Shown: positions 26,153-37,210, counted from the first letter of the stretch. The stretch is DNA of 64,000 bases from Bacteroides sp. OM05-12 (GCF_003438995.1 NZ_QSUN01000001.1:372001-436000), one strand, 5' to 3'. Notes: generated by a model from the sequence alone, not told the origin. Numbers and translations: made by a program.

Positions 26153-28003
26153 TTATGGAATAAATATTTTAGTGTGAGTCGTATTGTCGCCGGCAATGAT
26201 CCGGATAAGATAGAATCCTTTAGGCAATGCTTCGTTTGGTACTCTCATACCGTTGGTCGTATAGATTTCCAAATCGTGATTTCCTGTTATGACAACTCGT
26301 CCATTCTCCACATGAAGATTTAATTCGGATAGTTGTTGCTCCGTAATAGAATCATAAGTTGGGTCGTCAATCGCAGATTCTTCTACATTTAATACTTGTG
26401 CATCGTTCGGGGTTTGAGCGTCAAACGGTTTGTTTACGATGGCAATCACATTCATTCGGCCGGCTATCCATGCCTCATCAAGAGTAGTTGTAGTCGTGTA
26501 AGTGAACTTATTGTTTTCCCATTCGATATTGTTACCAAACGTTTCGGTTAAAATAGCCCTCAATACATGGTTATGAACGTAATTCTTATTTGCTCCGCTT
26601 TGGGCTGTTTTGGCTAAAATACCATTTTCAGTTAAGAATACGCTGATATTTGCTTTGGGATAGAATGTATTAAAGATGGCATTTCTTTCGCCATTGACTG
26701 TGATACTAAGTTGACGTGTTTGTGGGTCATATTCGTTTTCGATGGAAACAGAAACGAAAGCCGGGATGGCTGCACAATAATCCATATAGGATGTTACGAT
26801 TTTAGCTCCTGCGATGGTATTGGAATATCCAATACCAAATGGAGGATAGCTGGTATCAGTTGCTGCCGGTATTTTAGTGCGGTCAATCATGGCTGCCGGT
26901 GCGCCTGATACGCCAAATTTAAGATAATCTCCACTCTCTGAGAGGGTTAATTCATCTGTTCCATAACCTACGTGATGGGCTACCCATACTACATCGTCAC
27001 GTTCGGATATAGCTGCGGTAAGTACTTTACCACCATAGGGGCAATTGACACAGTTGATGGTAGTGAATTGTTCCAATAGAATTTTATGTGGATAACTTGT
27101 CGCATAGATGCTGAATGTACCTTTCAATGTGTCATTGAGTGCTATTTCATCTATAGCGCCGCCTGCCAGTTTGCTTATATAAACTTTGATCTGGTGAGTT
27201 CCTTCTCCATAATCATTTGCAGGTATCTCTTTGGAGTAGGTTTCTTTAGCTCCTGCATTTATTGATTTGTTTATGTCTTCAGTGATTTCCTCTCCATCAT
27301 TGATGCGATAACTAATGGAGTAGCCGCTGATGGATTTTGTTCCTTCATTGCTAAGATTGAATGAAAAGTTTAAGGGTTCATCTGTTTTATAAAAAGTTTT
27401 GTCCATTGTGAAATCTCCGATAGCAAGATCTGTTTCCGGCAAAGTTGCTTGGGCTATTGCCTGGATATATAATGCTCCGAATCCTTTTCCATAGTAATCG
27501 GTCCACTCGTTTTCTATGCTGAGGTAAGTAGCGCCTTTTTGTTCTTCTTCATTAGCTAATACTGCCATTACTCCTGCCGGTTGTTTTCCGCTATAGCCGA
27601 TGTAGATTTCTTCTCCTGTAATTTCATAGGGAGTATCCAGCGCGACTTCATTCCATCCATCGGTCGTGTTTCCAAGCCGTTGCAAAACTTCTGCTTTCCC
27701 GTCCAAAGAAGAGCGTATCCATACATAAATACCGGTTAGTCCACTCTTTGTTCCAATACGTATTTTAGTGATTTTCCCACCTTTCAATCCCGCCATTTTG
27801 GAAACGGGAATACGAATAGCGGCACCGATTGATACGGCTTGTCCTTGAACTCCAATAGGGTCAGCATTCGCGGAGATTTCATCAGAACAGTATCCTAATG
27901 TTGTCTGTTCTATTTCAGTCTTTTGTACAAATGTTTGGGATTGGCTGTGAACAGTTGTTATTATCCCTAATAAAAAAGCGCTAATTAGTAGTTTTAGATT
28001 CAT
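26153..28003 (-). CDS. Omp28-related secreted protein
   Basis: 616 residues with signal peptide MNLKLLISAFLLGIITTVHS. The middle (residues ~300-500) matches the Omp28-related family of Porphyromonas and Bacteroides: HKILLEQFTTINCVNCPYGG, a thioredoxin-like CxxC segment, then VVWVAHHVGYG and a GVSGAPAAMIDR loop like the cis-Pro region of thioredoxins. The N-terminal half holds a beta-sandwich domain and a DUF-type FNLSNEGTKSISGYSISY segment (CARDB-like). The C-terminal ~40 residues look like a sorting tail. It is 53 nt upstream of the 24312 gene and may be co-transcribed. Redox role is inferred from CxxC only. Confidence 0.75.
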   Translation of the reverse strand: MNLKLLISAFLLGIITTVHSQSQTFVQKTEIEQTTLGYCSDEISANADPIGVQGQAVSIGAAIRIPVSKMAGLKGGKITKIRIGTKSGLTGIYVWIRSSLDGKAEVLQRLGNTTDGWNEVALDTPYEITGEEIYIGYSGKQPAGVMAVLANEEEQKGATYLSIENEWTDYYGKGFGALYIQAIAQATLPETDLAIGDFTMDKTFYKTDEPLNFSFNLSNEGTKSISGYSISYRINDGEEITEDINKSINAGAKETYSKEIPANDYGEGTHQIKVYISKLAGGAIDEIALNDTLKGTFSIYATSYPHKILLEQFTTINCVNCPYGGKVLTAAISERDDVVWVAHHVGYGTDELTLSESGDYLKFGVSGAPAAMIDRTKIPAATDTSYPPFGIGYSNTIAGAKIVTSYMDYCAAIPAFVSVSIENEYDPQTRQLSITVNGERNAIFNTFYPKANISVFLTENGILAKTAQSGANKNYVHNHVLRAILTETFGNNIEWENNKFTYTTTTTLDEAWIAGRMNVIAIVNKPFDAQTPNDAQVLNVEESAIDDPTYDSITEQQLSELNLHVENGRVVITGNHDLEIYTTNGMRVPNEALPKGFYLIRIIAGDNTTHTKIFIP

Positions 28004-28327
28004 AATTATTTATTGTTATTAGATTGATATTTATTTAATTGATCAAGTTGAACAAATCAATTTATATCTCGCAATAAACAAACGGGTGCTTTAATAAATA
28101 CGTATTTGTTTGTTGTTTTGAATAATAATATGCAAATATATACTTATTATAATAAGTAATGTATCTTGATCGGTTAAAATTGCTAAATTATTTTTTGTTA
28201 ATTGTAAAGGTCTACTTCCTTTCGTTATTATCCTAAACAGTGTCCTGATAATAGGAAATGCTGATTTTTTGGAGTTGTAGCAGTTTGGGTAACATTTATG
28301 CCTTCACCATCATAAAATAGTCGTCTC
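28004..28327. other. Intergenic stretch without a gene
   Basis: 324 nt, AT-rich, between the start of the Omp28-related gene and the transposase remnant. I see no gene, and no clean TAnnTTTG for the upstream gene. At ~28345-28381, inside the remnant, an imperfect hairpin (TCAGCGA with TCGCTGA) may be part of the old element. Confidence 0.4.
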
Positions 28328-28797
28328 TTAAAAAGTACATTTCAGCGAGACCTTTCCTTTAAAGGATGTTTCGCTGATTTTTTTAATGAGTAGCCCAAGA
28401 ACCTTCATGGCTCTTTTAAAGTTATATGCAGCTGCTGCCAGCATTCCCTACTAATCCTTTGTGAAAGTTTTGCCCTAAACAATAATCTGTCTTAAGATGT
28501 GCGATAGTTGGTTCTATTCCTGTACGCTTGCAAAACAGTTTATGTTTCTTCTTACGTTGGTAGTATGTGTCTTTTGCTTTGGGTGTATCAGGTTCATGAA
28601 TAGAATAGATCTGATGGGCAGAATTACGGCGTTGTAGAAGTATCTTTTAATTCATCATACTGTCGATTCTCACCTAAGTTACGTTCCGGTTCTCAGACCA
28701 GAGACCAGGCAATCGTACGTAGATGTTTATCGGCTTTTATGGATTTCTTCCGGTTTTTAGGATGGTTAAAAACATCGTAGTATTTGTGGAAAAGGTT
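28328..28797 (-). pseudogene. Broken IS5-type (DDE) transposase remnant
   Basis: Reading the minus strand gives fragments of the C-terminal half of an IS5/IS1182-like transposase: KADKHLRTIAWSLV then a stop, then IYSIHEPDTPKAKDTYYQRK, KRTGIEPTIAHLKTDYCLGQ, and after a frameshift MLAAAAYNFKRAMKVLGLLI. In intact relatives these are continuous (HLKTDYRLGRNF...AAAAMNFKRMM). At least one in-frame stop and one frameshift are visible, and the N-terminal half is missing. It sits directly downstream of the palindrome array that follows xylA. Confidence 0.8.
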
Positions 28798-28818
28798 CAA
28801 AATTGTTTATACAAATCG

Positions 28819-28921
28819 CCTAAGGGAGCGTTGGCTAACGCTCAAGGGAGCATCAGCCAACGCTCCCTTGAGCGATAGCTTACATCTACTGGAGCGTTAG
28901 ACATCACTCCCTTAGGCGTTT
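28819..28921 (-). repeat. GCGTT/AACGC 22-bp-period array, copy B
   Basis: Units start at 28828, 28850, 28872, 28894 and 28916, exactly 22 bp apart on the plus strand. Spacers include TCAAGGGA and TCCCTTGA, which are reverse complements of each other. The 31-bp stretch 28870-28900 is an exact inverted copy of 8691-8721. The outer ends (GCCTAAGGGAG and CTCCCTTAGGC) are inverted complements. Relative to xylA (minus strand) the array starts 12 nt after the stop codon, in the same sense as copy A has to fucP. Confidence 0.85.
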
Positions 28922-28932
28922 TTCTGATTATA

Positions 28933-30249
28933 TTAGCAGTACATATTTACGATAGCTTCGTATAATTCCTGCTTGCCGCTTGTCTGTTTCGGCTCTCCAT
29001 TGTTTTTTGCGTAAGCGACGAGATCCTCCAAAGCCAGTTTGCCTTCCTCAAATTCTTTACCTTTTCCGGCATCGAATGATGCATAGCGGTCGGTAAGCAT
29101 CTTTTTGTAAGGAGATTCGGTCAGGATTGCGGCTGCCGATTCCAGGGCGCGAGCCATTGCGTCCATACCTGCGATGTGTGCGATAAAGATATCTTCCAAG
29201 TCGGTAGAGTTACGACGGGTTTTTGCATCGAAGTTGGTACCACCGTTGCCGAAACCACCGTTGCGGATTACTTGCATCATTGCCTGCGTCAACTCGTAAT
29301 TGTCAATCGGGAATTGGTCTGTATCCCATCCGTTTTGATAGTCGCCACGGTTGGCGTCGATAGAGCCCAGCATACCATTATCTACTGCAACCGCCAATTC
29401 GTGTTCGAATGTGTGTCCGGCAAGTGTGGCATGGTTTACTTCAATGTTAACTTTGAAGTCTTTATCCAAGTCATGAGCTTTCAGGAAGCCGATAACCGTT
29501 TCGGTATCCACATCATATTGGTGTTTAGTGGGTTCCATCGGTTTCGGTTCAATTAAGAAAGTACCTTTGAAACCTCGTGAACGTGCATAATCACGCGCCA
29601 TTTTCAGCATTTGTGCCAAATGTTCTTTCTCGCGTTTCTGGTCTGTATTTAAGAGTGACATATATCCTTCACGTCCACCCCAGAATACATAATTGGAACC
29701 ACCTAATTCGATGGTGGCATCAATGGCGTTTTTGATTTGTACGGCGGCACGTGCTACAACGTCGAAATCGGGATTGGTAGCTGCACCGTTCATATAGCGT
29801 GCGTGGCTGAATACGTTTGCCGTTCCCCATAAAAGCTTGATGCCTGTTTCGGCTTGTTTCTGTTTGGCATATGCAACAATCTCTTTCAGGTTGGCTTCAT
29901 ATTCCTCAATTGTATCAGCTTCAGAACAAAGGTCTACATCATGGAAACAATAGTATTCGATACCCATTTTCTGCATGAACTCAAAACCTGCGTCCATCTT
30001 GTCTTTTGCAGCCTGAACCGGGCATTCGGCACCATTCCAAGGGAATTGTTTTGTTCCTCCTCCGAATTGGTCGCCTCCTTCGGCACAGAGGGTATGCCAC
30101 CATGCCATGGCAAATTTCAACCAGTCTTTCATCTTTTTACCCATGATGACTTTTTCAGCGTCATAGTAACGGAATGCCATCGGGTTTCTGCTCTCTTTAC
30201 CTTCAAATTTAATCTTTCCTATTCCCGGAAAAAACTCTTTTGTTGTCAT
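28933..30249 (-). CDS. xylA: Xylose isomerase
   Basis: 438 residues, typical of class II XylA. Converts D-xylose to D-xylulose; TIM barrel with two divalent metals. Visible motifs: [12 protein letters not shown] with the catalytic His, [32 protein letters not shown] with metal Glu, and [17 protein letters not shown]. It is the last gene of xylR-xylB-xylA, 44 nt after xylB. No xylose transporter follows. Instead an array and a dead transposase lie just downstream. Confidence 0.96.
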   Translation of the reverse strand: MTTKEFFPGIGKIKFEGKESRNPMAFRYYDAEKVIMGKKMKDWLKFAMAWWHTLCAEGGDQFGGGTKQFPWNGAECPVQAAKDKMDAGFEFMQKMGIEYYCFHDVDLCSEADTIEEYEANLKEIVAYAKQKQAETGIKLLWGTANVFSHARYMNGAATNPDFDVVARAAVQIKNAIDATIELGGSNYVFWGGREGYMSLLNTDQKREKEHLAQMLKMARDYARSRGFKGTFLIEPKPMEPTKHQYDVDTETVIGFLKAHDLDKDFKVNIEVNHATLAGHTFEHELAVAVDNGMLGSIDANRGDYQNGWDTDQFPIDNYELTQAMMQVIRNGGFGNGGTNFDAKTRRNSTDLEDIFIAHIAGMDAMARALESAAAILTESPYKKMLTDRYASFDAGKGKEFEEGKLALEDLVAYAKNNGEPKQTSGKQELYEAIVNMYC

Positions 30250-30293
30250 AATTCCTATTTATATAAATGTTGATAATGTTTGTTTCGTATTAT

Positions 30294-31781
30294 TTAATCT
30301 TGTTTCATCCGTTCTTCCAGACAGGTTTTCCACCGGATATATGCTTCGGTGTATGCTTGTTCGTGGGCAGGCTCTATCACTTCCAGTTTCTCTAAAGTGG
30401 CAAAAGCTTCGTTGTTATCTTTGTAAATCCCTGCTCCGATTCCTGCACCTTTTGCCGCGCCGACCGAACCATCCGTGTTGTACAAATCGATAACGGCACC
30501 GGTTACTCCCGCCAATGTTTCGCGGAAGATAGGGCTGAGAAACATATTGGCGTGTCCGGCATGGATTCTTTTTACCGGAATACCGATTTCTTCCATGATA
30601 TCTATGCCGTATTTAAAAGAGAACACGATTCCTTCCTGTGCGGCACGTATCATATCGTTTTTACCATGTTGGTTGAAGTTTAGTCCATAGATTGTACTGT
30701 CTACTTCCCGGTTTTCGAGTATACGTTCCGCGCCATTGCCGAAAGGAAGGATGCTGAGGCCTTTGCTGCCGATGGGCGATTGGGCTGCCAGCAGATTCAT
30801 ATCTGCGTAAGAAATGCCTTCGGGAGCAACGTTGCGTTTTATCCATGAATTAAGAATACCCGTTCCGTTGATACATAATAAAACACCTAACCGGGTTTGG
30901 CTGTCGGTATGGTTGACGTGCGCAAATGTGTTTACGCGTGATTTGGGATCGTAGTTGATTTCTCCGTTTACTCCGTAGACTACCCCTGACGTTCCGGCTG
31001 TGGAAGCTATTTCACCGGGATTAAAGACATTGAGCGACAGGGCGTTGTTGGGCTGGTCGCCGGCACGGTATGTAATGGGAGTACCTTCTGCCAATCCCAG
31101 TTCTTTTGCAGCTTGGGCATTAACACGTCCTTGCTCGGAGAAAGTCGGCTTGATGTCGGCAAGGATGGAAGGGTTAAATCCGAAATAATCCATCAAAAAG
31201 TCTGCTACGTGATTCTTTTTGAAATCCCAAAATATACCTTCGGACAATCCCTCTACGGTAGTACATATCTCTCCGCTCAATTTCATGGCGATATAATCAC
31301 CCGGAAGCATTATTTTATATATCCGTTCGAAAATGTCCGGTTCATTCTCCTTAATCCAAGCCAGTTTTGTGGCTGTAAAATTACCCGGTGAGTTTAGCAG
31401 GTGTGAAAGACATTGTGTCTTGCCCAATGTGTCGAATGCTTTTTGTCCATAGGGTACGCCGCGTGCGTCGCACCAGATAATCGCCGGACGAAGCACTTTC
31501 TGTTCTTTGTCTACGCATATCAAGCCGTGCATCTGGTAAGAGATACCGATACCTTTAATGTCGTTAACATTGATTTTGGATTCGCTTAAAACGGCTTGTG
31601 TTGCCAGCTTTAGATTCTTCCACCATTCCTCCGGGTGCTGCTCCGCCCATCCGGGATGAACAGCTATTATTTCCGCTTCGCTTTTTGGGAAGAATGCGGA
31701 AGAAATACATTTACCGGTTTCTGCATTTACCAAACTCGCTTTTACTGACGAGCTGCCTATATCATATCCTAATAGAAACAT
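30294..31781 (-). CDS. xylB: Xylulokinase
   Basis: 495 residues of the FGGY family. Phosphorylates D-xylulose to xylulose 5-phosphate, feeding the pentose phosphate pathway. N-terminal phosphate motif GYDIGSSSVKASLV, the GISYQMHGL segment, AGDQPNNALSLNV with the catalytic Asp, and HAGHANMFLSPIFRETLA near the C-terminus. It is 8 nt downstream of the Nudix-type regulator and upstream of xylA, so the three genes form one operon. Confidence 0.94.
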   Translation of the reverse strand: MFLLGYDIGSSSVKASLVNAETGKCISSAFFPKSEAEIIAVHPGWAEQHPEEWWKNLKLATQAVLSESKINVNDIKGIGISYQMHGLICVDKEQKVLRPAIIWCDARGVPYGQKAFDTLGKTQCLSHLLNSPGNFTATKLAWIKENEPDIFERIYKIMLPGDYIAMKLSGEICTTVEGLSEGIFWDFKKNHVADFLMDYFGFNPSILADIKPTFSEQGRVNAQAAKELGLAEGTPITYRAGDQPNNALSLNVFNPGEIASTAGTSGVVYGVNGEINYDPKSRVNTFAHVNHTDSQTRLGVLLCINGTGILNSWIKRNVAPEGISYADMNLLAAQSPIGSKGLSILPFGNGAERILENREVDSTIYGLNFNQHGKNDMIRAAQEGIVFSFKYGIDIMEEIGIPVKRIHAGHANMFLSPIFRETLAGVTGAVIDLYNTDGSVGAAKGAGIGAGIYKDNNEAFATLEKLEVIEPAHEQAYTEAYIRWKTCLEERMKQD

Positions 31782-31789
31782 ATTACTGC

Positions 31790-32548
31790 TTATTTGTTGA
31801 AAGATTTGCTGACGCCATGAATCTTGTTATATATTTTTTTATCGAACTTATAGTAGCGTGCTGCCCGATGGGGTACTCCGGTTTGTTTTTCATCCAATTG
31901 TACTACATATTCCATCATGGCGATTTTCTTGTGGAAGTTTCGTACGTCGAAGATTTTATCGTACACTAATTCATATAATGTGCGTAGCTGTGCAGCGGTG
32001 AATTTACGTGATAATAAATCAAACAGGACAGATGGATTCGTGTCTACATACTGGCGGATAAACAGCAGGGCTTCGTTGATAATCTGATTATGGTCAAAGG
32101 CCAGTTCTCCTATCTCTTTTACCTTTACCCAACATGCTTCGTACTTATCGGATAGCTGAGTCAGCTTTTTGTCTATCTTAACCATGGAAAGATAAGCGAT
32201 GGTTACAATGCGTCCTACTTTGGTATCCAGCCGATGGAAACGTTCCAGCCAGTTCACATCCTTCGGATTATGCGTGCGGTTTTTAGAACCGAAAGCCCGG
32301 AATTGTATCAGATTCAGGTTCTTGATACCTGTCAGCTCATAAAGAACGCGCTGAGCTGCTTCGTCCAAGTCCTCATCGTCATATATCAGGCTTCCCGGCA
32401 ATTTCATGTCGTTGAATTCTCCATTGGATTCTTTCCCAACCTGTTTTACAAGTAGTACTCTGATGTCCTCTCCGTCGAAGCCTACTATAACACAATCGAC
32501 AGATACATGAGGATTTATCAATGCTTCTTTTTCTGATTTATATTGCAT
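31790..32548 (-). CDS. xylR: Nudix-fold transcriptional regulator of xylose use
   Basis: 252 residues. Residues ~10-150 form a Nudix fold and residues ~165-240 a winged helix (LLSRKFTAAQLRTLYELVYD, KKIAMMEYV). This is the NrtR-like design, used in Bacteroides to control xylose genes. The Nudix box at 52-75 reads GSLIYDDEDLDEAAQRVLYE then LTGI. Compared with the consensus REUxEExGU, two of the three conserved Glu are lost (RVLYEL), so hydrolase activity is unlikely and the fold probably serves as a ligand sensor. It leads the xylB-xylA operon and its promoter region holds repeated TACAATAT motifs. Confidence 0.82.
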   Translation of the reverse strand: MQYKSEKEALINPHVSVDCVIVGFDGEDIRVLLVKQVGKESNGEFNDMKLPGSLIYDDEDLDEAAQRVLYELTGIKNLNLIQFRAFGSKNRTHNPKDVNWLERFHRLDTKVGRIVTIAYLSMVKIDKKLTQLSDKYEACWVKVKEIGELAFDHNQIINEALLFIRQYVDTNPSVLFDLLSRKFTAAQLRTLYELVYDKIFDVRNFHKKIAMMEYVVQLDEKQTGVPHRAARYYKFDKKIYNKIHGVSKSFNK

Positions 32549-32567
32549 ATTGCCTTCTTTTATGTTA

Positions 32568-32694
32568 CAAATATATGAAGCGAATGCTTATTTATGCTAG
32601 ACTTGTATATGTTATAAAACACTATTTATCAACTGAATACAATATCGTATATTATACAATATGATAAGTGGTGTTATTGTTTATGATACAATAT
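32568..32694 (-). promoter_or_regulatory. xylR promoter and repeated TACAATAT motifs
   Basis: Minus-strand TATATTTG at 32568-32575 is a -7 match 20 nt from the xylR start. Upstream, TACAATAT occurs three times (32638, 32655, 32687) in an AT-rich tract, a possible binding site for XylR. The whole 32549-32891 gap (343 nt) holds this region, the terminator below and no gene. Confidence 0.45.
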
Positions 32695-32800
32695 GTATTA
32701 GTGTGTCGTATATAGTCAGGGTAATCGTATTTGCTACAATTACTATAAGGGCTTGTTTATCAGTCGGATTGATGGAGTGAAGTAGAATGTTTAAATAGAT

Positions 32801-32864
32801 ACTTATTGTACTGTAACCACTGCTTTAGCTTGTCTCTTTAAAGATGGGTTGCAGTACAATAAGT
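32801..32864 (-). terminator. Terminator of uxuB-uxuA
   Basis: ACTTATTGTACTGTAACC (32801-32818) pairs with GGTTGCAGTACAATAAGT (32847-32864), one G-U wobble, 28-nt loop. It follows the uxuA stop on the minus strand. Confidence 0.65.
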
Positions 32865-32891
32865 GTTTGGGCGTTTTTTTATATGAACACC

Positions 32892-34064
32892 TTATTTGAA
32901 GCATGATTTGGCAATTCCCATTTCCAATCCTCTTAGTTCTGCCAATCCTCTTAGGCGACCGATGCAGGAATATCCCGGATTGGTTTTCTTTCTCAGGTCG
33001 TCTATCATCTGATGTCCGTGATCCGGGCGCATGGGGATGGATGTTTGTCTGTTTTGCATCAGTTCGAGAAGTGCTTTCATTACATGATACATATCTACAT
33101 CTCCCTCCAAGTGGTTGGCTTCGTAGAAATTCCCTTCGCTATCGCGTTGCGTACTGCGGAAATGGACGAAGTTGATACGTTCACCGAAACGTTTGAACAT
33201 ATTTACCAAATCATTGGTGGCGCTTACTCCTAACGACCCCGTGCACAGGCAAAGTCCGTTTGAAGGATTGGGAACGGCGTCTATTAATGCCTGAAAGTCG
33301 GCTGCACTACTCATGATGCGTGGTAATCCTAGTATGGAACAGGGCGGATCGTCCGGATGAATGACCAAAAGTGCTCCTACTTCATCGGCGACAGGGGTGA
33401 TTTCCTTTAAGAAATAAATCAGGTTTGCACGAAGTTTATCAGGAGTGATGTCCTGGTAGCGGTCCAGTTCTCGCTGGAATTGTTCCAGAGTGAAACTTTC
33501 TTCTGATCCGGGAAGGCCTGCGATCATGTTATGAGACAAAAGCTGTTTTTCTTCTTCGCTCATGCTGTCAAAGCGTTGTTTTGCTTTAGCTATCTCTTCA
33601 CTGTTATAGTCTTTTTCTGCATTCGGACGTTTTAGGATAAATAGATCAAAAGCCATATAAGCCGCTTTTTCAAAACGTAACGCTTTGGAACCGTCGGGTA
33701 GTGTGTAAGCTAAATCCGTACGTGTCCAATCCAGTACAGGCATAAAATTATAGGTGATTATCTTAATGCCGCAGGCAGCCAGATTACGGATACTTTGTTT
33801 ATAGTTCTCGATGTATTTCAGGTAGTCTCCTGTTTGTGTTTTAATATGTTCATGTACGGGAACACTTTCTACAACAGACCATGTGAGTCCTACCTCTTCA
33901 ATCATCTGTTTCCGTTTCATGATTTCTTCTACAGTCCACACTTCTCCGTTCGGGATGTGGTGCAATGCATTGACAATGCCTGTGGCACCGGCTTGTTTGA
34001 TGTCCCATAAGCTGACGGGATCATTAGGACCGTACCATCTCCATGTTTGTTCGCAAAGATACAT
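32892..34064 (-). CDS. uxuA: Mannonate dehydratase
   Basis: 390 residues from [20 protein letters not shown] (34064). An upstream Met overlaps the end of uxuB and lacks homology. Dehydrates D-mannonate to 2-keto-3-deoxy-D-gluconate in glucuronate breakdown. Conserved: [51 protein letters not shown] (metal/active-site His, Asp and Cys) and [14 protein letters not shown]. It is 19 nt downstream of uxuB. The glucuronate isomerase and KDG kinase are not in the window. Confidence 0.95.
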   Translation of the reverse strand: MYLCEQTWRWYGPNDPVSLWDIKQAGATGIVNALHHIPNGEVWTVEEIMKRKQMIEEVGLTWSVVESVPVHEHIKTQTGDYLKYIENYKQSIRNLAACGIKIITYNFMPVLDWTRTDLAYTLPDGSKALRFEKAAYMAFDLFILKRPNAEKDYNSEEIAKAKQRFDSMSEEEKQLLSHNMIAGLPGSEESFTLEQFQRELDRYQDITPDKLRANLIYFLKEITPVADEVGALLVIHPDDPPCSILGLPRIMSSAADFQALIDAVPNPSNGLCLCTGSLGVSATNDLVNMFKRFGERINFVHFRSTQRDSEGNFYEANHLEGDVDMYHVMKALLELMQNRQTSIPMRPDHGHQMIDDLRKKTNPGYSCIGRLRGLAELRGLEMGIAKSCFK

Positions 34065-34083
34065 ATATTTGATATTTAATTGG

Positions 34084-34896
34084 TTAAATAGAAAATGCGT
34101 CAAAACCTCCGTCAACGACTGCTACTGTTCCCGTTACGAAACTTGAAGCGTCGCTGATCAGATATTGTATAGTACCGAATAATTCTTCCGGTTTGCCGAA
34201 ACGGTTGAAAGGCGTATGTCCTAAGATTGATTTCGCACGGTCGGTATAGCTGCCGTCCGGATTCAATAACAAATCATGGTTCTGATGTGTGATGAAAAAT
34301 CCGGGGGCAATGGCGTTTACGCGAAGTTCGGGGCTGAATTTCATCGCCAGTTCTCCTGCCATGTATTTCGTAAAGTTGGCGATGGCTGCCTTTGAGCATC
34401 CGTAACCTACTACACGTGTCAACGGCCGGAAAGCGGATTCCGAGCAGAAGTTTACGATAACTCCTTTTCCTTGTTTTGCCATTTCTTCGACAAATACCAT
34501 CGTGGGAAGCACCGTTCCGGTTAAGTTTAAGTCGACCACCTCTTTAAATGCGTCTAATTGCAAATCCAGAATTGTCTGGTCCGGAGCGATGGTTGCTCCT
34601 TTCATGTTGCCTCCTGCTGCATTGAGCAACACATCGATACGTCCGTATGCTTTCATAATATCGGCGCGATTCTGTTCCAGCATTTCTTTCTTCAATACAT
34701 CGCAAGTCAGGAACATGGCTTCACCGCCATTCTCTTTTATTTCTTTGACAAGTTGGTTACCCACTTCTTCCTTGCGTCCTAATATGACGATTTTTGCACC
34801 TTCTGAAGCCAGATAGGAACCGATTCTGCTGCCAAGTATTCCGCATCCGCCCGTAATGACAACGATCTTATCTTTAACGCTAAATAAATTATTCAT
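34084..34896 (-). CDS. uxuB: SDR-family D-mannonate oxidoreductase
   Basis: 270 residues from [17 protein letters not shown] (34896). Short-chain dehydrogenase with [12 protein letters not shown] cofactor loop, NAAGG, active-site Ser in FCSESAFRP and [11 protein letters not shown] (Tyr-x3-Lys). Bacteroidetes carry an SDR enzyme instead of the classical UxuB for fructuronate/mannonate interconversion. Linkage to uxuA supports this call. Ordinary SDR specificity cannot be proven by sequence alone. The 35-bp AT-rich stretch before the start lacks an exact TAnnTTTG. Confidence 0.82.
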   Translation of the reverse strand: MNNLFSVKDKIVVITGGCGILGSRIGSYLASEGAKIVILGRKEEVGNQLVKEIKENGGEAMFLTCDVLKKEMLEQNRADIMKAYGRIDVLLNAAGGNMKGATIAPDQTILDLQLDAFKEVVDLNLTGTVLPTMVFVEEMAKQGKGVIVNFCSESAFRPLTRVVGYGCSKAAIANFTKYMAGELAMKFSPELRVNAIAPGFFITHQNHDLLLNPDGSYTDRAKSILGHTPFNRFGKPEELFGTIQYLISDASSFVTGTVAVVDGGFDAFSI

Positions 34897-35128
34897 ACTT
34901 CTGTTGTTATGTTTGTTTGATAGTAACAAAGTTATGGAAATATCTTGTTCTATAATCGGATTGGTTAAGTTTTTAAGAAATCCTTATAGAATCTTATACT
35001 CTTTTATTTAAGACGGATGACCGGGCGGTTGTACTCAATTCTACCGTAATAAATTTCAGAATGGCGGTAATGCACCGGGGTTTTATAAGTTTTCTGATAA
35101 TATTACCGGCAATTAGCCTAAAAACCAT

Positions 35129-35136
35129 TATCTTTG
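35129..35136 (+). promoter_or_regulatory. -7 element for metG
   Basis: TATCTTTG, 34 nt before the metG start. No clear -33. No leader riboswitch or T-box-like structure was recognised between 34897 and 35170. Confidence 0.5.
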
Positions 35137-35170
35137 CACGTTACAAAAAGAATATAATTCAACATTCTAT

Positions 35171-37210
35171 ATGGAAAAGAAATTTAAAAGAACGACTGTG
35201 ACTTCTGCACTGCCTTACGCTAATGGTCCTGTGCATATTGGTCATCTTGCCGGTGTGTATGTTCCGGCTGATATCTATGTCCGCTATCTCCGTTTGAAAA
35301 AAGAAGATGTCCTTTTTATCGGAGGTTCTGATGAACATGGAGTGCCCATTACCATTCGTGCGCGTAAAGAAGGAGTAACTCCGCAGGATATTGTAGATAG
35401 ATATCATAGCCTTATTAAAAAGTCTTTTGAGGAATTTGGAATTTCTTTTGATATTTATTCCCGTACGTCTTCCAAGACACACCATGATACGGCATCTGAG
35501 TTCTTTAAAACGCTTTATGATAAGGGCGAATTTTTGGAAAAGACTTCCGAACAATATTATGACGAGGAAGCGAAACAATTTCTTGCAGACCGTTATATCA
35601 CCGGAGAATGTCCGCATTGTCATTCGGAAGGTGCTTATGGTGACCAGTGCGAGAAGTGCGGTACATCACTTTCTCCGACAGATTTGATTAATCCCAAGAG
35701 TGCTATTAGTGGTAGTAAACCTGTAATGCGTGAGACGAAGCATTGGTATCTGCCGTTGGATAAGCATGAAGGCTGGTTGCGTAAATGGATTTTGGAAGAT
35801 CACAAAGAGTGGCGTCCTAATGTTTACGGACAATGTAAATCATGGCTTGATATGGGATTGCAACCGCGTGCTGTGAGCCGTGATTTGGATTGGGGTATTC
35901 CCGTTCCCGTTGAGGGTGCGGAAGGAAAAGTTCTTTACGTTTGGTTTGATGCTCCTATCGGATATATCTCGAATACAAAAGAACTGTTGCCGGATTCTTG
36001 GGAAAAATGGTGGAAAGATGAGGAAACCCGTTTGATTCATTTTATCGGAAAAGATAATATTGTTTTCCATTGTATTGTATTCCCGGCTATGTTGAAAGCG
36101 GAAGGCAGTTATATCTTGCCGGACAATGTTCCCAGCAACGAGTTCCTGAATCTGGAAGGTGACAAGATTTCGACATCCCGTAATTGGGCTGTTTGGTTGC
36201 ATGAGTATTTACAGGACTTTCCGGGAAAACAGGACGTGTTGCGCTATGTGCTGACTGCTAATGCTCCCGAAACAAAAGATAATGACTTTACCTGGAAAGA
36301 TTTTCAGGCTAGAAACAATAATGAGTTGGTTGCTGTCTATGGAAACTTTGTGAACCGCGCTTTGGTACTCACTCAAAAATATTTTGACGGTAAAGTTCCT
36401 GCATGCGGAGAACTGACGGATTATGACCGCGAAACATTGAAAGAATTTGCCGACGTAAAGGCGGAAGTGGAAAAACTGCTCAATGTATTTAAATTCCGTG
36501 ATGCACAGAAAGAAGCAATGAATCTGGCACGTATCGGTAATAAGTATCTGGCGGATACAGAGCCTTGGAAGCTGGCGAAGACCGATATGGATCGCGTTGC
36601 AACTATCTTGAATATCGCTTTGCAACTGGTTGCCAATTTGGCTATTGCTTTTGAACCGTTCTTGCCGTTCAGCTCCGGTAAACTGAGAGCTATGTTGAAC
36701 ATGAACAGTTTCGACTGGGATCAGTTGGGACATACCAATTTGTTGTCGGCAGGTCATCAGTTGAACAAGGCAGAGTTACTGTTTGAAAAAATAGAAGACG
36801 ATGTTATCCAGGCACAGGTTCAGAAATTGTTGGATACGAAAAAAGCGAATGAGGCGGCTAATTACAAGGCAAATCCAATTCGTGAGAACATAGAATTCGA
36901 TGAATTCATGAAATTGGATATCCGTGTCGGAACCGTCTTGGAATGCCAAAAAGTGCCTAAGGCTGATAAATTACTTCAGTTTAAGATTGACGATGGTTTG
37001 GAAACCCGTACTATTGTTTCGGGAATCGCGAAGTATTATCAACCTGAAGAGCTGGTGGGCAAACAAGTTTGTTTTATAGCCAATCTTGCACCTCGCAAGC
37101 TGAAAGGCATTATGAGCGAAGGTATGATTCTCAGCGCGGAAAATGTTGACGGTACTCTTTCTGTTGTGACTACCATGAAGGAAGTAAAGCCGGGAAGTGA
37201 AGTGAAATAA
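35171..37210 (+). CDS. metG: Methionyl-tRNA synthetase
   Basis: 679 residues. Class I synthetase with HIGH-type [16 protein letters not shown] near residue 12, a zinc knuckle ([18 protein letters not shown], residues ~146-163), KMSKS-type [13 protein letters not shown] near residue 335, an anticodon-binding helical domain, and a C-terminal tRNA-binding EMAP-II-like domain (residues ~575-679, [17 protein letters not shown]). Long form used by Bacteroidetes. It heads a run into DUF3783 and the surface-glycan cluster with gaps under 20 nt. Confidence 0.97.
   Translation: MEKKFKRTTVTSALPYANGPVHIGHLAGVYVPADIYVRYLRLKKEDVLFIGGSDEHGVPITIRARKEGVTPQDIVDRYHSLIKKSFEEFGISFDIYSRTSSKTHHDTASEFFKTLYDKGEFLEKTSEQYYDEEAKQFLADRYITGECPHCHSEGAYGDQCEKCGTSLSPTDLINPKSAISGSKPVMRETKHWYLPLDKHEGWLRKWILEDHKEWRPNVYGQCKSWLDMGLQPRAVSRDLDWGIPVPVEGAEGKVLYVWFDAPIGYISNTKELLPDSWEKWWKDEETRLIHFIGKDNIVFHCIVFPAMLKAEGSYILPDNVPSNEFLNLEGDKISTSRNWAVWLHEYLQDFPGKQDVLRYVLTANAPETKDNDFTWKDFQARNNNELVAVYGNFVNRALVLTQKYFDGKVPACGELTDYDRETLKEFADVKAEVEKLLNVFKFRDAQKEAMNLARIGNKYLADTEPWKLAKTDMDRVATILNIALQLVANLAIAFEPFLPFSSGKLRAMLNMNSFDWDQLGHTNLLSAGHQLNKAELLFEKIEDDVIQAQVQKLLDTKKANEAANYKANPIRENIEFDEFMKLDIRVGTVLECQKVPKADKLLQFKIDDGLETRTIVSGIAKYYQPEELVGKQVCFIANLAPRKLKGIMSEGMILSAENVDGTLSVVTTMKEVKPGSEVK

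Noticed and set aside
34897..35170. Riboswitch or T-box leader before metG
   Set aside because: Only a -7 element and AT-rich DNA; no extended conserved stem or T-box-like sequence seen.
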